In this document: piece by piece, positions 21,418-33,712 of the stretch
Layout: every line of letters starts with the position of its first letter
How positions within the stretch are numbered: position 1 is the first letter of the stretch
NCBI GenBank assembly: GCA_963556495.2
Contig: OY747713.1
Span: 50,076,724 to 50,140,723 of the forward strand
DNA length: 64,000 nucleotides
Direction of reading: 5' to 3'
Source: Valencia hispanica
Taxonomy: Eukaryota; Chordata; Actinopteri; Cyprinodontiformes; Valenciidae
The notes under the pieces: generated by a model
Seen by the model: the letters and a program-made list of their open reading frames with translations, nothing else
Database searches by the model: none
Told to the model about the DNA's origin: nothing
Position numbers and translations under genes: made by a program

Positions 21418-23248
21418 TCAATCGGCATGCTCTCTGCCTCTGCGTGGAGCATGAGGAGGAAGTGGACATTCGTCTCTCCAATTTCCAAAACTGTGACAGT
21501 TGTAGCAGCGCCCCTCATCGTCTCTGCGGCGCTGTGGTTGTCCTCTCCCCCTGCCTCGTACGTGACGCTTTCCCTTGTCTTTGCTTGTCATTGCAGCATA
21601 CATGGTAAATGCAGCTTTATGCAGTTCAGTCTCATTCTTTGTTTTTAACTGTAAAGTTAGTTTTCTCACCACCTCTTCTGCGTGTAACGCGTGGCGACGC
21701 AGATCTTCCAAGGTGATGCCCTGAGTAAGGCCCACATACCGTTCAGTCACCTCAGTCAGCAGATCTGGGCGGAGTCCAGCGAGTATGTGATCTCCCAGCA
21801 GCTGTTAGCATACTGAGCCTTTGGTCTGCTCCGGTCTGCTCACGCCGCTGTACTTCTCAAATGCCTGCTGAATGCGGTGAAGGAAGTCTTCGACCAGCTC
21901 ATCTGGGTTTTGCTTCACAGAATTCAAAAGGGTTAAATTAGGCAGTACCGGAAACTCTGTCTCGATAGCTTTACAGAGTTTCAACACAGCCAGATAAAAC
22001 GGGGCATTCAGTACGTCGTCTGTCTCAGCTGTTGGTACTATTTTCAAACGAAGCTCTGGAGCTGGGAGGCTCTGTAAAATCTTGCCAAGATCAGCAGCTT
22101 TAAGTCTCTTAGAAACTACTCGCCTGATTTCGGAGCCGGTTGGACGGTAGGCTCTGCAGATATCCTCTAGCTCCTTGGCAAACTGCACCCTATGTCCCGT
22201 CACGCTGGGGAGCTGGGTCATTGCCTCCTCAATATCTTTGTCCGACCAGCCTCTAAAAAACAGGCATAGGGCCATCCGGGGGCCCCACCTCGACCATTGG
22301 AGCAGACATGACACACTCGGTACCTTCATCTTGCATCTCCGGCAATGCTTGCATGGAGGCGGAATCTGCAGATGCTTCCTGCTTCCGTTCGGCCTCCTTC
22401 TTTTTCACATTGGACCGTGTGCCTTTCGATGGAAGGGTGGGAGGCTGAGCAAACCTCTGGTGTGAGGTCCCGCAGTCTGGCTGAGTTGCAATTTGTTGTC
22501 CGGGCTGCCCCTAATCTTTGAGCCACACCTCTGGTGGCGGGGGATAGGCTGCGTCTTGTTCGGCTTCCTCTGGTCTCATTCTTTGATAACTCCACGGAGG
22601 GTAGGCTGCCTCTCACTCGGCCTCATCTGGCCTTATCCTTCGATGACTCCGCGGAGGGGCGGAATCCAGGTCCAGATCGGGTTTCGACATGGCCAATGCT
22701 TGCATGTCCCTGTAAACAGGAGCATATGGGGAGGAAGGTGAAAAGCCACTGTCCTTGTATGGTGGACAAGATGCCCGTAATTCTGTCTGTGGTTGCATTT
22801 GCATCAAATCATTTTTAACTGTCGTAATTTTCCCTGGAGACTGGGCAACTCTAAGTGAACCGTTATCTTTTCTGCCCGCAACATCACTGCTCAGATCTCT
22901 CCCCCCTCCCATATGTGACACACAGGACTTGCGTTCTCTGCGTATTGCCTCTTTTAACCAAATCTGACAGCATCGTTCGTGTAACTTATACTGTTGAATG
23001 TTTCCGGAAGAGAGGAAGGTACCGCTTTCAAACCGTTCCTTCTGCTCATTAATTTTCTCCTTAATTTTCTCCAATTCTCTCACACTTAAAATTCCCCTTG
23101 GAGGAAATACCCATTCCTGTATCCAGTAATTTACAGTTTCCAAACATTCGGATCCATATTTTTGTTTCATCTGTCGACAAATTGAACTGTCTGGTGGTAA
23201 AATCTTACTAGAAACAGACCCCATTGTTTGGCTGAACGTACAGCTCAT
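21418..23248 (-). pseudogene. gag: ERV-A (-) gag, broken
   Basis: Begins MGSVSSKILPPD at 23248, with an N-terminal glycine suited to myristoylation. The matrix frame stops at 22613 (RRIRPDEAE then TGA). Further frames are 22326-22616 (proline-rich region, frameshifted), 21805-22329 (capsid, including the major homology region NPDELVEDFLHRIQQAFEKY) and 21418-21750 (capsid end and nucleocapsid with one CX2CX4HX4C-type knuckle, C-Y-N-C...). This copy retains the 211 bp of capsid (21913-22123) missing from the plus copy. In this knuckle the histidine position reads N (CYNCHSFGNWRDEC), a probable inactivating change. Confidence 0.88.
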
Positions 23249-23724
23249 AAAAAAGACGTCTCTTCTTTATCGCTTTCTAGTTTCTTTAGTGAAACAAAAG
23301 CGTAAAAAAACACTTGTTGGAAAATAATCAATCACTTTAATTAATTAACTATTTCCAACTACCCTGCTCCCTGGTAAAAACCCGGAGCAAAACCCGATAC
23401 TTTCTTTAACACTGATGAAATAATTAACCATACAATTATATATCAGTATATATATTGTATTAATTAATCAATCAATCAACCGCGTGTAAGTAAATAAACA
23501 CGACAACGCTAGCAAATATTTTACCACCTGAGAGTGCAACTGAATTTAATGAAGGAATCAATCTCACCGGATTTTGCCCTCTAGCATGGGTTCTTTGGTC
23601 CCAGGCTGCGGTCAGTCTGGCCAGAGGGTCCAAGTCCTCCCTCTCCAAAAAAAAACTGCGGAGGTCCGGAGGCTGAGAAGCTGGTCCCCTCAGGTTGGCC
23701 TTTTACAGCTTGGTCTCCTCTTGT
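23249..23724 (-). other. ERV-A (-) truncated leader
   Basis: Untranslated leader upstream of gag, matching 45627-46125 of the plus copy, including the 'caagaggagaccaagctg' block at its outer end. It stops at 23724; primer site and LTR are absent. Confidence 0.8.
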
Positions 23725-24609
23725 AAATCTATTAAATGTGGTTTATTAAACATAAGATCTCTCTCCTCAAAGACTTTGTTAGTAAATGACTTGATTTGTG
23801 ATAATCACATTGATTTCCTTTCTCTCACAGAAACCAGGTTGCAGCAGGAGGATTATGTCAGTATAAATGAGTTAACTCCTTCCAGTCATTTAAATTTTCA
23901 CATTCCTAGAAATACTGGGCAAGGAGGAGGAGTTGCAACCATTTTTCGTTCTGATTTACTAATTAGTGCCAGACCAATTGATAGCTACAGTTCTTTTGAA
24001 CATCTAACCCTTAATTTTCCTCATCCAAGTTGCAAAACATTAAGACCATTTTTGTTTGTGGTTTTGTATCGTCCACCAGGCCCTTACTCTCAATTCTTAG
24101 ATCAGATCTCACATTTTTTATCTGATTTAGTATTAAATACTGATAGGGTTATTATAGTGGGGGACTTTAATATTCATGTGGATACTGAAAGTGATAGCCT
24201 AAATGCAGCCTTTAATGCTATTTTAGACTCAATTGGCTTTACTCAAAAAGTACAGGGATCGACCCACACGGGCAAACACACTTTGGACCTTGTACGGTAT
24301 TGAGTGTGAAGAAATAACAGTCCACCCACATAACCCGGTCCTGTCTGACCACTTCTTAATAACTTTTGAATTTACTTTAACTGACCATCTTATATCTGAA
24401 AGAAAATTTCATTATAGTAGAGCTTTATCAAACAATGCTGTAACAATTTTTAAATGTTCCATTCTTACTTTCCTTAGTGTCTCAGGGTAACATAGTGGAT
24501 GGCAGCAATTCTATCTCTAACCCTTCAGAAATTGATGATCTGGTTCACTGCATTACGTCCTCATTGCGTTTGGCATTAGATAGTGTAGCCCCCTTAAAAA
24601 AGAAAGAAA
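23725..24609 (+). pseudogene. L2-a copy 1 apurinic-like endonuclease domain
   Basis: Frame 23695-24303 carries an APE-type endonuclease: [16 protein letters not shown] (start, N motif), LSLTETR (catalytic Glu), [18 protein letters not shown] (D-N motif) and GKHTLDLV. The frame shifts at about 24295, after which VLSDHFLITFEF (S-D-H motif) appears in 24233-24490, and it shifts again at about 24480. The first nine codons belong to the antisense ERV-A leader, so the apparent ATG is not the LINE start. The L1 fragment then interrupts at 24610. Confidence 0.85.
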
Positions 24610-26794
24610 TGCTTTTCCCTCCTCGCTATCCTGTGGTGTTCTGGGTCCCAATTTTAATATACAACTTAGACACTCCCACTTATAACATTCTCACGCGACA
24701 CATATGTAGGGACTTTGGGGTGGGCACACTTTTCGGCATCCAGAGGGGGAGCGGTACAATCAGCTTCACCTCTGGTGCCGGTGCCCACTGTTAAACTACA
24801 TATAGACACTGAGGGCTCGGGGTGGGGGTTGGGGGATGTGTGGCTGCCTTCCCCACATCCCACCCCTCTGTTTTAAATGCACATTGTAACAACACGCATC
24901 AACACCATACTTGAGCGGGAGGATGGAGGCTAAGGGTCTTTTTACACCCCTGTTCGCTACGGGCCATCAGGGGTTGGGGTCCGGAGGAGGACAGGCGGTC
25001 TGGTCGGGGTCCTGGGCTGTCGGGCTGCTTTGCCACTGTGGGGCCCTTGGCGGTCTGCTTGTCTCCGTCCTAGAAGGTAGGGGGTCCACCTCCCGGGTCG
25101 GGGGGCTGGTGGCTCTACCTGGACCTGGGAGCATAAAGTGTGCATGAGGTGTGTGAGTGAGGGTACAGCGTAATTTTTTTGGGTGTCTTGGTGAGTCAGT
25201 GAGAATGTATGGGTTTAAGAGGGAGGGAACGTATGACTGTGTCTGTATGTCTTTGTCTACCTGTCAGGTTGGATCTTGGTCTGGCCCCTCGCCTGGCGCA
25301 CCTCAGGCCTTACACTTAATGGGGGGCCTATTTCCCCTCCGTCACACCCCGCCGGTGACGGGGGCCCCTGCCTGCCGGTGCATCGGTGGTCAATCCGGTT
25401 CGGACCTGGTGCGTGCCTTGCCGGGCCTGGGAGTGCCGGTGTTTCGGTCGGCTGATGCGCTGGGCCGATATCTTCCTTTGGTTGGTTGGGGCACCTCTTT
25501 TAGAGGTGCCAGGTTTGGGATTGTTGGGTGGTGCCTGCTCGGTGGCTCGGCGGGAAGCGGATCCAGCATCTCTGCTCGTTTGATCACCAGTTCTGTGCGC
25601 ACCGTGGGTGGCCGGTTCATTGGCGGGTTGGACCGGCCCTTGCCCTCGTTGGATGCCTGGTCTTGGCGCCCTGCGTTGCGCGGGATCAACCCCGGGAGCT
25701 GGTACAACTTGGTGTCCAGATGCTGGCTGAGCCCGGCCTGGGGATGCTGTCCTTCCCCTGCGGCTATCAGTGGGGTGCTGGGATGTTGGCGGTGGGGATT
25801 GGCCTAGGGTGGAGGCGGCGCGTGGCAGCCGGCCGCGGCCCCTGCAGTGCCGGGGGCCCCTCGTCGGCCGGTCCCTGCTGGGGGGTGGGGTGCCCCTTGG
25901 CCCCGGCTCCCCCGGTCCGTTGACCGGCCGGTTGCCCGGCGAGGCCCGTGGGCTCGTCACTGCTGCCCCCCGGGCCCCTGCATAGTGGCCGCTGGATGTT
26001 CCCCTGGGGTTCTCCTTTGCTCCTCTCTTGGGGGATGCGGTCGGCCCCGCCCGGGTCCGCCTGGGGCTCTGGCGGTCCTTTGGACGTCTTTGCTCCGATC
26101 TCCTTCATATCTGCATCGATTCCTGGGAGACGGATTGATGTCTGCTCACACCAACTATCGAACACTCTTATGGAGAAACCTTATATGCACAAGCATGCTA
26201 ACACACACACATAGATGTGGGGTCTCTGGTGTTTAAGGAAATATTCTTGGGCTGAGGTTATCATTACTAGAGCTTGATTAATCGGTACCATGAGTTTTTC
26301 TGTGACATTGTTGTTGTATTTTTATATCTATTTTTGTGTGATGTGGTTGTGTAATTCTAAGTTCATAATGTTTGGTTGGTTTTCTCTATGTTCCTTTTTC
26401 GTGTTTTGTTTTGTTTTTCCCTCTCTCTCTGCCGTCCTGTGGGTATGGAGGCAGACTTCAATGTCTTCCTGTGTTTTCTCTGTTCCCCTTCCTCTCTTGT
26501 ATTTTCAACTCACCCTCTCTCTTGACATTTTGTTTCCTACCTCTCTTTTTCATCTTCCTTCTTTCTTCTCCTTAATTTTCCGTCTCCGTGTCCATAACAT
26601 CAGGAAATAAAAAACCCAACAATTCATAATAAAGATTTTTCACACATATTGCAAGTGGAGTACTATAGCAAAAGCTGTACTGCTCCGCTTGTGAAAGTAA
26701 ATCTGTTGGGCTTCTACTTGGTACTCAGACACCAATTCTGAGCTCCACACTGCCATCAGGGCACGTATAAAAAAAAAGAAAAAAAAAAAAAAAA
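24610..26794 (+). mobile_element. L1/Tx1-type LINE 3' UTR fragment, GC-rich, with poly(A)
   Basis: 5'-truncated plus-strand L1 consisting only of 3' UTR. From 24640 to about 25230 it matches the reverse complement of 42440-41856, which lies downstream of an L1 ORF2. Its end (26560-26770) matches 3858-3616. A long A-run at about 26769-26797 closes it. The flanking 'aagaaagaaa' repeats at 24600-24609 and 26795-26805 are the probable target duplication inside L2-a. Large frames here (25157-25807 and antisense 25328-25960, among others) come from GC-rich sequence without stops on both strands and are not genes. Confidence 0.85.
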
Positions 26795-26805
26795 AAAGAA
26801 AGAAA

Positions 26806-28800
26806 GTGGCTAGCCATAGGAGGCTGACTCCTTGGTTCAACGCAGAGTTGCGTACTTTAAAGCAGAATACTAGGAAGTTGGAGAGAAAATGGCGCTCTAA
26901 CCACCTAGAGGATTCCTATTTAACCTGGAATAACAGTCTATTGCTGTATAAAAAAGACCCTTCGACAAGCTAGAACAGCATATTTTTCATCATTAATAGA
27001 GGCGAATAAAAACAATCCTAAGTTTCTTTTTAGTACAGTTGCCAAACTTACACAGTCATAGCTCTGTTGAGCCAACAATTCCCCCAGCTCTTAGCAGTGA
27101 TGATTTTATGGGATTCTTCATAAATAAAATTAATTCTATTAAAACTAAAATCATTGGCATCCTCCCAAACATGATTACTTCTTCCTCAGTAAATGACGCA
27201 GTATCGGAAAGAACTGTAGAACCTCAGTTGTGCTTAGGCTGTTTTGATTCAGTCGAGCTTTCAGAATTATCAAAAATATTAGCCTCATCTAAACCTTCAA
27301 CTTGTATGTTGGACCCAATTCCAACCAAGTTATTTAAAGAAGTGTTCCATTTGGTTCCTGGCCCCATTTTGGATATGATGAATCTATCCTTAGTAAACGG
27401 ATACGTACCACAGGAATTTAAAATAGCTGTAATTAAACCTTTACTCAAGAAACCTTCCCTTGATCAAGATGACTTAGTGAATTACAGACCTATATCTAAC
27501 CTTCCTTTCTTATTCAAAGTCCTTGAGAAAATTGTTGCTAATCAAGTCTGTGAGCATCTAAACAGTAACGAGCTGTGTGAAGAGTTTCAGTCAGGTTTTA
27601 GAACTCATCATAGCACTGAAACAGCACTGGTGAAGGTTACTAATGATATTCTCATGGCCTCAGATAATGGACTTGTGTCTGTTCTGGTTTTGTTAGATCT
27701 CAGTGCTGCTTTTGACACAGTCGATCATAATATTCTCCTAGAAAGGCTTGAACATGTTGCAGGAATCAAAGGAACAGCACTAGGCTGGTTTAAATCATAT
27801 TTGTCTGATAGATTCCAGTTTGTTCATCTAAATGATAAATCTTCTTCACTCTCAAGGGTTACTTGTGGAGTTCCACAGGGTTCTGTGCTTGGACCAATTC
27901 TGTTCACCATATATATGCTCCCAATTGGTAGAATCATTAGACAGTATGGGATAAATTTCCACAGCTATGCAGATGATACACAACTATATTTATCCATAAA
28001 TCCTGATGAACCCAGTCATTTAGGTAGATTACAGGCATGTCTGGAAGACATAAAAACACGGATGACCCTAAACATTTTGCTTTTAACTTCTGACAAAACA
28101 GAAGTTGCAGTCTTTGGACCAGAAGTTCTTAAACAGAAACTTATTAGTCAATCACTTCATCTGGATGGCATTAAATTGGCCCCCAGTAATAACGTAAAGA
28201 ACCTCGGCGTTATTTTTGACCGAGACTTGACAATTAAATTCCATATTAAACTGGTTTCTAGGATTTCTTTCTTTCACCTCCGGAATATTGCTAAAATTAG
28301 AAACATCCTTTCCAGGAGTGATGCTGAGAAACTAGTCCATGCATTTGTTACCTCAAGGCTGGACTACTGTAATTCTTTACTATCAGGTAGTCCACAAAAT
28401 GCCATTAAAAGCCTTCAGTTGATCCAAAATGCGGCAGCAAGAGTTCTGATGAATATTAAAAAGAGAGATCACATTTCTCCTGTTTTAGCTTCCCTTCATT
28501 GGCTCCCTGTTAAATCCAGAATAGAATTTTAGATCCTTCTTCTTACATACAAAGCGCTTAATAATCAAGCTCCATCATACATCAGAGATCTAATTGTTCC
28601 TTATGTTCCTAACAGAGCACTTCGCTGTCAGACTTCAGGTTTACTTGTAGTTCCTAGGATTTCTAAAAGTAGAATGGGAGGCAGATCTTTTAGTTATCAG
28701 GCTCCTCTCCTGTGGAACCAGCTCCCAGCTTAATCCGTGAGGCAGACACTCTGTTTACTTTTAAGGCCAGGCTTAAAACTTTCCTTTTTGATAAAGCTTG
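26806..28800 (+). pseudogene. L2-a copy 1 reverse transcriptase
   Basis: 497-codon frame (27039-28532) plus flanks. Order: linker, MLDPIPTKLFKE, RT motifs including IKPLLKKPSLD..NYRPISNLPF, EEFQSGFRTHHSTETAL, LLDLSAAFDTVDH (motif A), GVPQGSVLGPILF (motif B), [10 protein letters not shown] (catalytic, about 27966) and the C-terminal HLRNIAKIRNILSR region. The frame closes at 28530 with TAG where the other L2-a copies have a lysine codon; homologous sequence continues to 28800. A frameshift near 26955 separates the N-terminal linker. One of the best-preserved RT domains in the window but not intact. Confidence 0.9.
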
Positions 28801-29526
28801 TAGTTAGAGTGGCTTAGGTCATCCTGAGCTATCTCTGTAGTTATGCTGCTATAGGCTTAGTCTGCTGGAGGACAGACTTACCAATTTTCTTCACTCTGCT
28901 ACTTCCTTTTTTCATACGACTCTCCAGTTGTATTACAGTACATTCTGTTATTTCGACTGTTAACTTTGTTTTCTCTCAGTGTTTTTCTCTCCATAGAAGA
29001 TATACCTGGTCTGGTATCCTGCTTGGCTGCAATGCCCTGTTGGACGGGGGGCATCAACTGGGATGATCCTCCCAGTAACTGAACATCCACTTTGTCCTGT
29101 TATCAACTTTTTACTTTCTGTAACATAGAAAGTTCTCTTATATCAGATCTTCTGTTCTTTCTGTGTCTCTGCTCTGTCTTCTCAAACCCCCAGACGGTCG
29201 TGGCAGATGGCTGCTCCTACTGAGCCTGGTTCTGTTGGAGGTTTCTTCCTGTTAAAGGGGAGTTTTTCCTCTCCACCGTCGCTACATGCTTGCTCAGTAT
29301 GAGGGAGTGCTGAAGGATTGCTGTGGTTGGAAAGTCTTCATCAACGGGGCCCAACCTCACGCCAATGACTGACGCAATCTGCTGGGATTCCTTAAATAGG
29401 AAACTTTTTAACTGATTGGAATGTTTGTATAAATGTATTGAAATGACTTCTTGTTAAGTGCCTTGAGATGACATCTGTTGTGAATTGGCGCTACATAAAT
29501 AAACTGAATTGAAAATTGAATTGAAA

Positions 29527-30792
29527 TCTTAACCAGGCCGGAGTAAAGCTTTTAGCAGCAAACATTTTTTCTTATCAAAATCAGAAAGCAAAACACTTGC
29601 TCCCAAAAGCTGACCTTGAGGCGCCCATGGATATCAGAGAACAAAAACACCAAGTCATGATGACACCACAGGCCCTAACAGATGCACAACCATCAGAGAT
29701 TAAGTCTTCATCTTCCTGTGACTCAGCCACATCGAATTAGTCTCCATTTAGAAACTTTACAGACAAACTGAACGAGCAAATCAAATTTGGGACACAATTA
29801 ACACCTAAACTTAGACTACACCAAACCCCTGGGACTAGTGTCAATAAGCCTGGGAGTTTCCCCCCACTGATTATTAAAGATATTTGATGGAACCGGGCAG
29901 TAAATCTACCCCTACCATTTCCCAGAACTTGCCCGGCACCCCTGAGTTTTGCATACCAGCGATTATCAGCAGCAGTAAACATAAACCGTTAACCACACGC
30001 TCTCATATTAAACAAAATCTTAAATTTATAACCTGTCAGAAGGTTCAGCTGCCCATCATCACAATACTTAAGTTAGCTTTATTAAACATTAGATCTCTAT
30101 CCGGGAAGTCTTTTCTTATCAATGACTTCATCAGTGAGCATAATTTATACGCCCTTTTTTATCAGAAACTTGGCTAGATGAAAATAACGAAACAACTGCA
30201 TTGATAAAATCTACTCCTCCAAATTACAATTTCTTAAGCGAGAGTAGGGAAACACAGAAGACGTCAAGGTGTAGCCACCATTTTTCACAACTCAATGAAC
30301 TTTAAAAAGGTAACCCTGGGCACGTTTGATTCTTTTGAATACCTAGCCACCCAGATAAAAGAGCCTAACAAAGCTTTATTTCTAAGTTTATATAAACCAC
30401 CATAACTTAACTCTAACTTCATTAATGATTTCAATTACCTTCTTTCTGTAATATGTATCAACAATGACCAACTAGTCATTGTGGGGGATTTTAACATCCA
30501 TACTGACAACCCCCAAGATAGACAAGCAAAAACATTAGATGGTACTCTCCACATCTTCGGCCTGACCCAGCATGTCAAACAACCAACACTCAATAAAGGA
30601 CACACTCTGGACTTAATTATCATCAAATGTTTAAATATTTCCAACATCTCGGTAATTAATATTGCATTATCTGACCATTTCTGTATTTTCTTTGAAAGTA
30701 CCATCTCTGCTAAATTATCCAGCCACAGTAAGACCACTATAAAAAAGCATTTTCTAGGGGACAGCTCAGTTGAAACTTTTAAACGTATTTAA
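29527..30792 (+). pseudogene. L2-b endonuclease region
   Basis: Upstream untranslated or ORF2 N-terminal sequence, then endonuclease pieces: [19 protein letters not shown] (about 30070-30130), then frameshifts, then VGDFNIHTD, LNKGHTLDLIIIKC and LSDHFCIFF in 30481-30792. The catalytic Glu motif is blurred by a frameshift near 30165-30180. Degenerate but clearly APE-type. Confidence 0.75.
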
Positions 30793-30843
30793 CCATCCAC
30801 CACATCCCCCTCATCTCCCAACTCAAACTCAGTAAATAAGCTG

Positions 30844-31816
30844 GTGGATAATTTCCTTGCGAAAATCTCAGACATCATGGATTCCATTGCTCCAACTAAA
30901 GTGAAAGTTGTCTCAGGTAGAAAGAAGTCTCCGTGGACAAGTAATCCACTGGTACGTAGTGAAAAAAGAGAGTGTCGTCAAGCCGAGAGAAAATGGCGGA
31001 AAACTCGATTCCAGGTTCACTGTGAGATCTACAAAGAGAGACTGAATAGATATCAGCTAACTATAAAAGATGCTAGGGAATCGTTCTTTTCTGAAATCCT
31101 CAACAGAAACATTAATAATGCAAGGTCTCTATTTGCAACACTGGAAAGATTAACCAATCCTTTAGTGACAGTAGCCCCTGAACTAAATTCTACCAGGGCC
31201 TGCAATGAATTTGCTGGCTTTTTCACTGAAAATATTCTAACAATTAGACGGTCAATCTGTACATCAATATCAAACCCACAACCAGTGCCATCCCCAATCA
31301 ACAACAATGTAGAGAAAATGTCTGAATTCCACGAATTAAACGAGAACAGCCTTGAAAAAATCATTATCCAATTAAGCTCCTCCTCTTGCTGTCTTGATAT
31401 CCTACCCACAGCTTTTCTAAAGAAAGTTCTTCCTGTTATTGGGTCTGATCTGGTTTAAATAGTGAACTCATCCCTCCTGTCAGGTGTCTTCCCCCAGGCT
31501 TTAAAAACAGCAGTTATTAAACCACTACTAAAGAAGAAGAATCTGGGCAAGACGTTAATGCAGAACTACAGGCCAAACTCTAATCTTCCATTCATCAGTA
31601 AGATTATTGAAAAAGTGGTGTTTCATCAGTTAAATAGGTCATAACAATGACAAACCGTTTTGATGTTTTTCAGTCTGGTTTCCATGCTCACCACAGCACT
31701 GAGACTGTCCTCGTCAAAGTATTCAATGACAGCCGCATAAATACAGACTGTGGTAGAACCACAGTGCTGGTTCTGTTGGACCTCAGTACAGCATTTGACA
31801 CTGTTGATCATGATAT
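30844..31816 (+). pseudogene. L2-b reverse transcriptase, first part
   Basis: Frame 30844-31458 (204 codons) holds the linker between endonuclease and RT (RKKSPWTSNPLVRSEKRECRQAERKWRK). After a stop at 31458, RT fingers continue in 31462-31644 (VIKPLLKKKNLGK..NYRPNSNLPFISKIIEKVV), then 31647-31816 gives FQSGFHAHHSTETVLVKV and LLDLSTAFDTVDHDI (motif A). A solo LTR then interrupts. Distinct from L2-a in sequence, same clade by motifs. Confidence 0.85.
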
Positions 31817-32471
31817 TGTCATGTTTGTGTGTAAATAGGACCCAAAGGCAGCAAAAATAAAACTTAAATGATTTAATTGAAATATAAACAAGGAGTAACA
31901 ACTTACAGATCTGGGAGAACCAATAAATGCAGAGATGAGGAAAAAACAGGAACTGATCAGGAATCAGGAACCAGACAGGGAAAGAATGACAACTGACCAG
32001 CGAGTATTGAGTGAATGCAAGCAGAATATATACTGGCGAGGAAATGAGGAAGTGAGAGGAGAGCAATGACCAATTAGGGTAATCAGATGCAGGTGAGAGG
32101 GACAGAGCAGGTGGAAACAATTAACAGCTGGGAAGAGAGGTAGAATGGTTAGGGAGAATCTAAAGGAAGCACTGGAAAACAGAAGGAAGGAATAAATTAG
32201 TAAACTATCTAGAGGGAATAAACTAAGGAAACAAACGAGGACACAAACAAAAGGTGAAAATATCTAAGAGCAAGAAGAAGAAACAGAAACAAGGAAGTGC
32301 CAGAATAAACTAATAAAGACAAGGAATAATCTAACATGAAAAAAACTAGATAAGGAAAAGAACTAAGTTTAAACACAAACAGGAGGGACAAAACAAAAAA
32401 AGCAGCTTGGGGGACAGAGGGGAAGAAAATCAAGTGGAAGGAAAAAAAGCAAAAATCCACGGAACCTGACA
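31817..32471. mobile_element. Solo LTR, gypsy-like
   Basis: 655 bp bounded TGTCATG...CCTGACA, with 5-bp flanks GATAT (31812-31816) and GGTAT (32472-32476) that fit a target duplication with one change. Removing it rejoins the L2-b RT between DHDI and LLEPLESW. The start (a 'ggacccaaa' block soon after the terminus) resembles the LTR at 35940-36269, suggesting a related family. Plus strand carries AATAAA near 31854, so strand is undecided. No coding sequence; frames 31626-32120 and 32209-32586 are incidental. Confidence 0.7.
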
Positions 32472-32476
32472 GGTAT

Positions 32477-32696
32477 TTTATTGGAACCACTGGAGAGCTG
32501 GTTCGGACTCTCTGGTACACTACTTGGCTGGTTTGAGTCTTACCTAAAGAACAGGGACTTCTATTTTTCAATAGAAAACTTTTCATCAGAACGAACAGAA
32601 ATCACCTGTGGGGTGCCCCAGGGCTCCATCCTGGGGCCCCTCTTATTTAATATCTACATGCTCCCACTAGGCAAGATTATAGCAACCAATAACATT
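32477..32696 (+). pseudogene. L2-b reverse transcriptase, motif B part
   Basis: Continues the RT after the solo LTR: LGWFESYLKNRDFYF, ITCGVPQGSILGPLLFNIYM (motif B) and LPLGKIIATNN, then interrupted at 32697 by L2-a copy 2. The target duplication taacatt at 32690-32696 recurs at 39385-39391. Confidence 0.88.
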
Positions 32697-33712
32697 AATT
32701 CAATTCAATTTTCAATTCAGTTTATTTATGAAGCACCAATTCACAACAGATGTCATCTCAAGGCACATAACAAGAAGTCATTTCAATACATTTATACAAA
32801 CATTCCAATCAGTTAAAAAGTCTCCTATTCAAGGAATCCCAGCAAACCGCGCCAGTCACCGGCGCAAAGCTGGGCAGACCCCCCAACCACAGCAATCCTT
32901 CAGCAATCCCCCATACTGAGCAAGCATGCAGCGATGGTGGAGAGGAAAAACTCCCCTTTAACAGAACCAGGCTCAGTAGGAGCGGCCATCTGCCACGACT
33001 GTCTGGGGGTTTGAGAAGACAGAGCAGAGACACAGAAGGGACAGAAGATCTGATTTAAGAGTACTTTCTATGTTACAGAAAGTAAAAAGTTGATAACAGG
33101 ACACAGTGGATGTTCAGCCACTGGGAGCACCATCCCAGTCGATGCCCCCCGTCCAACAGGGCATTCCAGCCAAGCAGGAATACCAGACCAGCTATACCTT
33201 CTATGGAGAGAAAAACACTGAGAGAACACAAAGTTAACAGTCGTAGCAGAAAAGGAAGTGGCAGAGTGAAGAAAATTGGTAAGTCTGTCCTCCAGCAGTC
33301 TAAGCCTATAGCAGCATAACTACAGAGCTAGCTCAGGATGACCTAAGCCACTCTAACTATAAGCTTTATCAAAAAGGAAAGTTTTAAGCCTGGCCTTAAA
33401 AGATAAACAGAGTGTCTGCCTCACGGACTAAAGCTGGGAGCTGGTTCCACAGGAGAGGAGCCTGATAACTAAAAGATCTGCCTCCCATTCTACTTTTAGA
33501 AATCCTAGGAACTACAAGTAAACCTGCAGTCTGAGAGCGGAGTGCTGTGTTGGGAACATATGAAACAATTAGATCTCTGATGTATGATGGAGCTGATTAT
33601 TAAGGGGTTTGTATGTAAGAAGAAGGATCTTAAATTCTATTCTGGATTTAACAGGGAGCCAATGAAGGGAAGCTAAAACAGGAGAAATGTGATCTCCCTT
33701 TTTAATATTCAT

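Larger units (their letters stand above)
14214..23724 (-). mobile_element. ERV-A copy in minus orientation, 5' LTR missing
   Basis: A 9.5-kb provirus fragment inserted in ERV-C copy 1: on the minus strand leader, gag, pol, env, a ~0.95-kb 3' spacer and the 3' LTR. It is very similar throughout to the plus-strand copy at 45147-55081. It ends abruptly at 23724 inside the gag leader (plus-copy equivalent about 45626), where an L2-a LINE begins. The 5' LTR and primer site are therefore lost. Gag, pol and env each contain breaks. Confidence 0.9.
23725..29526 (+). mobile_element. L2-a LINE copy 1, split by an L1 fragment
   Basis: Plus-strand L2/CR1-type non-LTR retrotransposon. Endonuclease lies at 23725-24609, L1 insertion 24610-26794, reverse transcriptase 26806-28790, 3' UTR 28800-29490 and tail (gaatt)n to 29526. 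Its 5' end is truncated at the ERV-A junction (open frame 23695-24303 straddles it). It is the longest L2-a copy here but is disabled by frameshifts in the endonuclease and a nonsense codon in RT. Confidence 0.88.

Noticed and set aside
25157..26236. Several overlapping frames of 100-216 codons on both strands
   Set aside because: They lie in the GC-rich 3' UTR of an L1, have no domain signature, appear on both strands and are not kept in the homologous stretch at 41856-42440.
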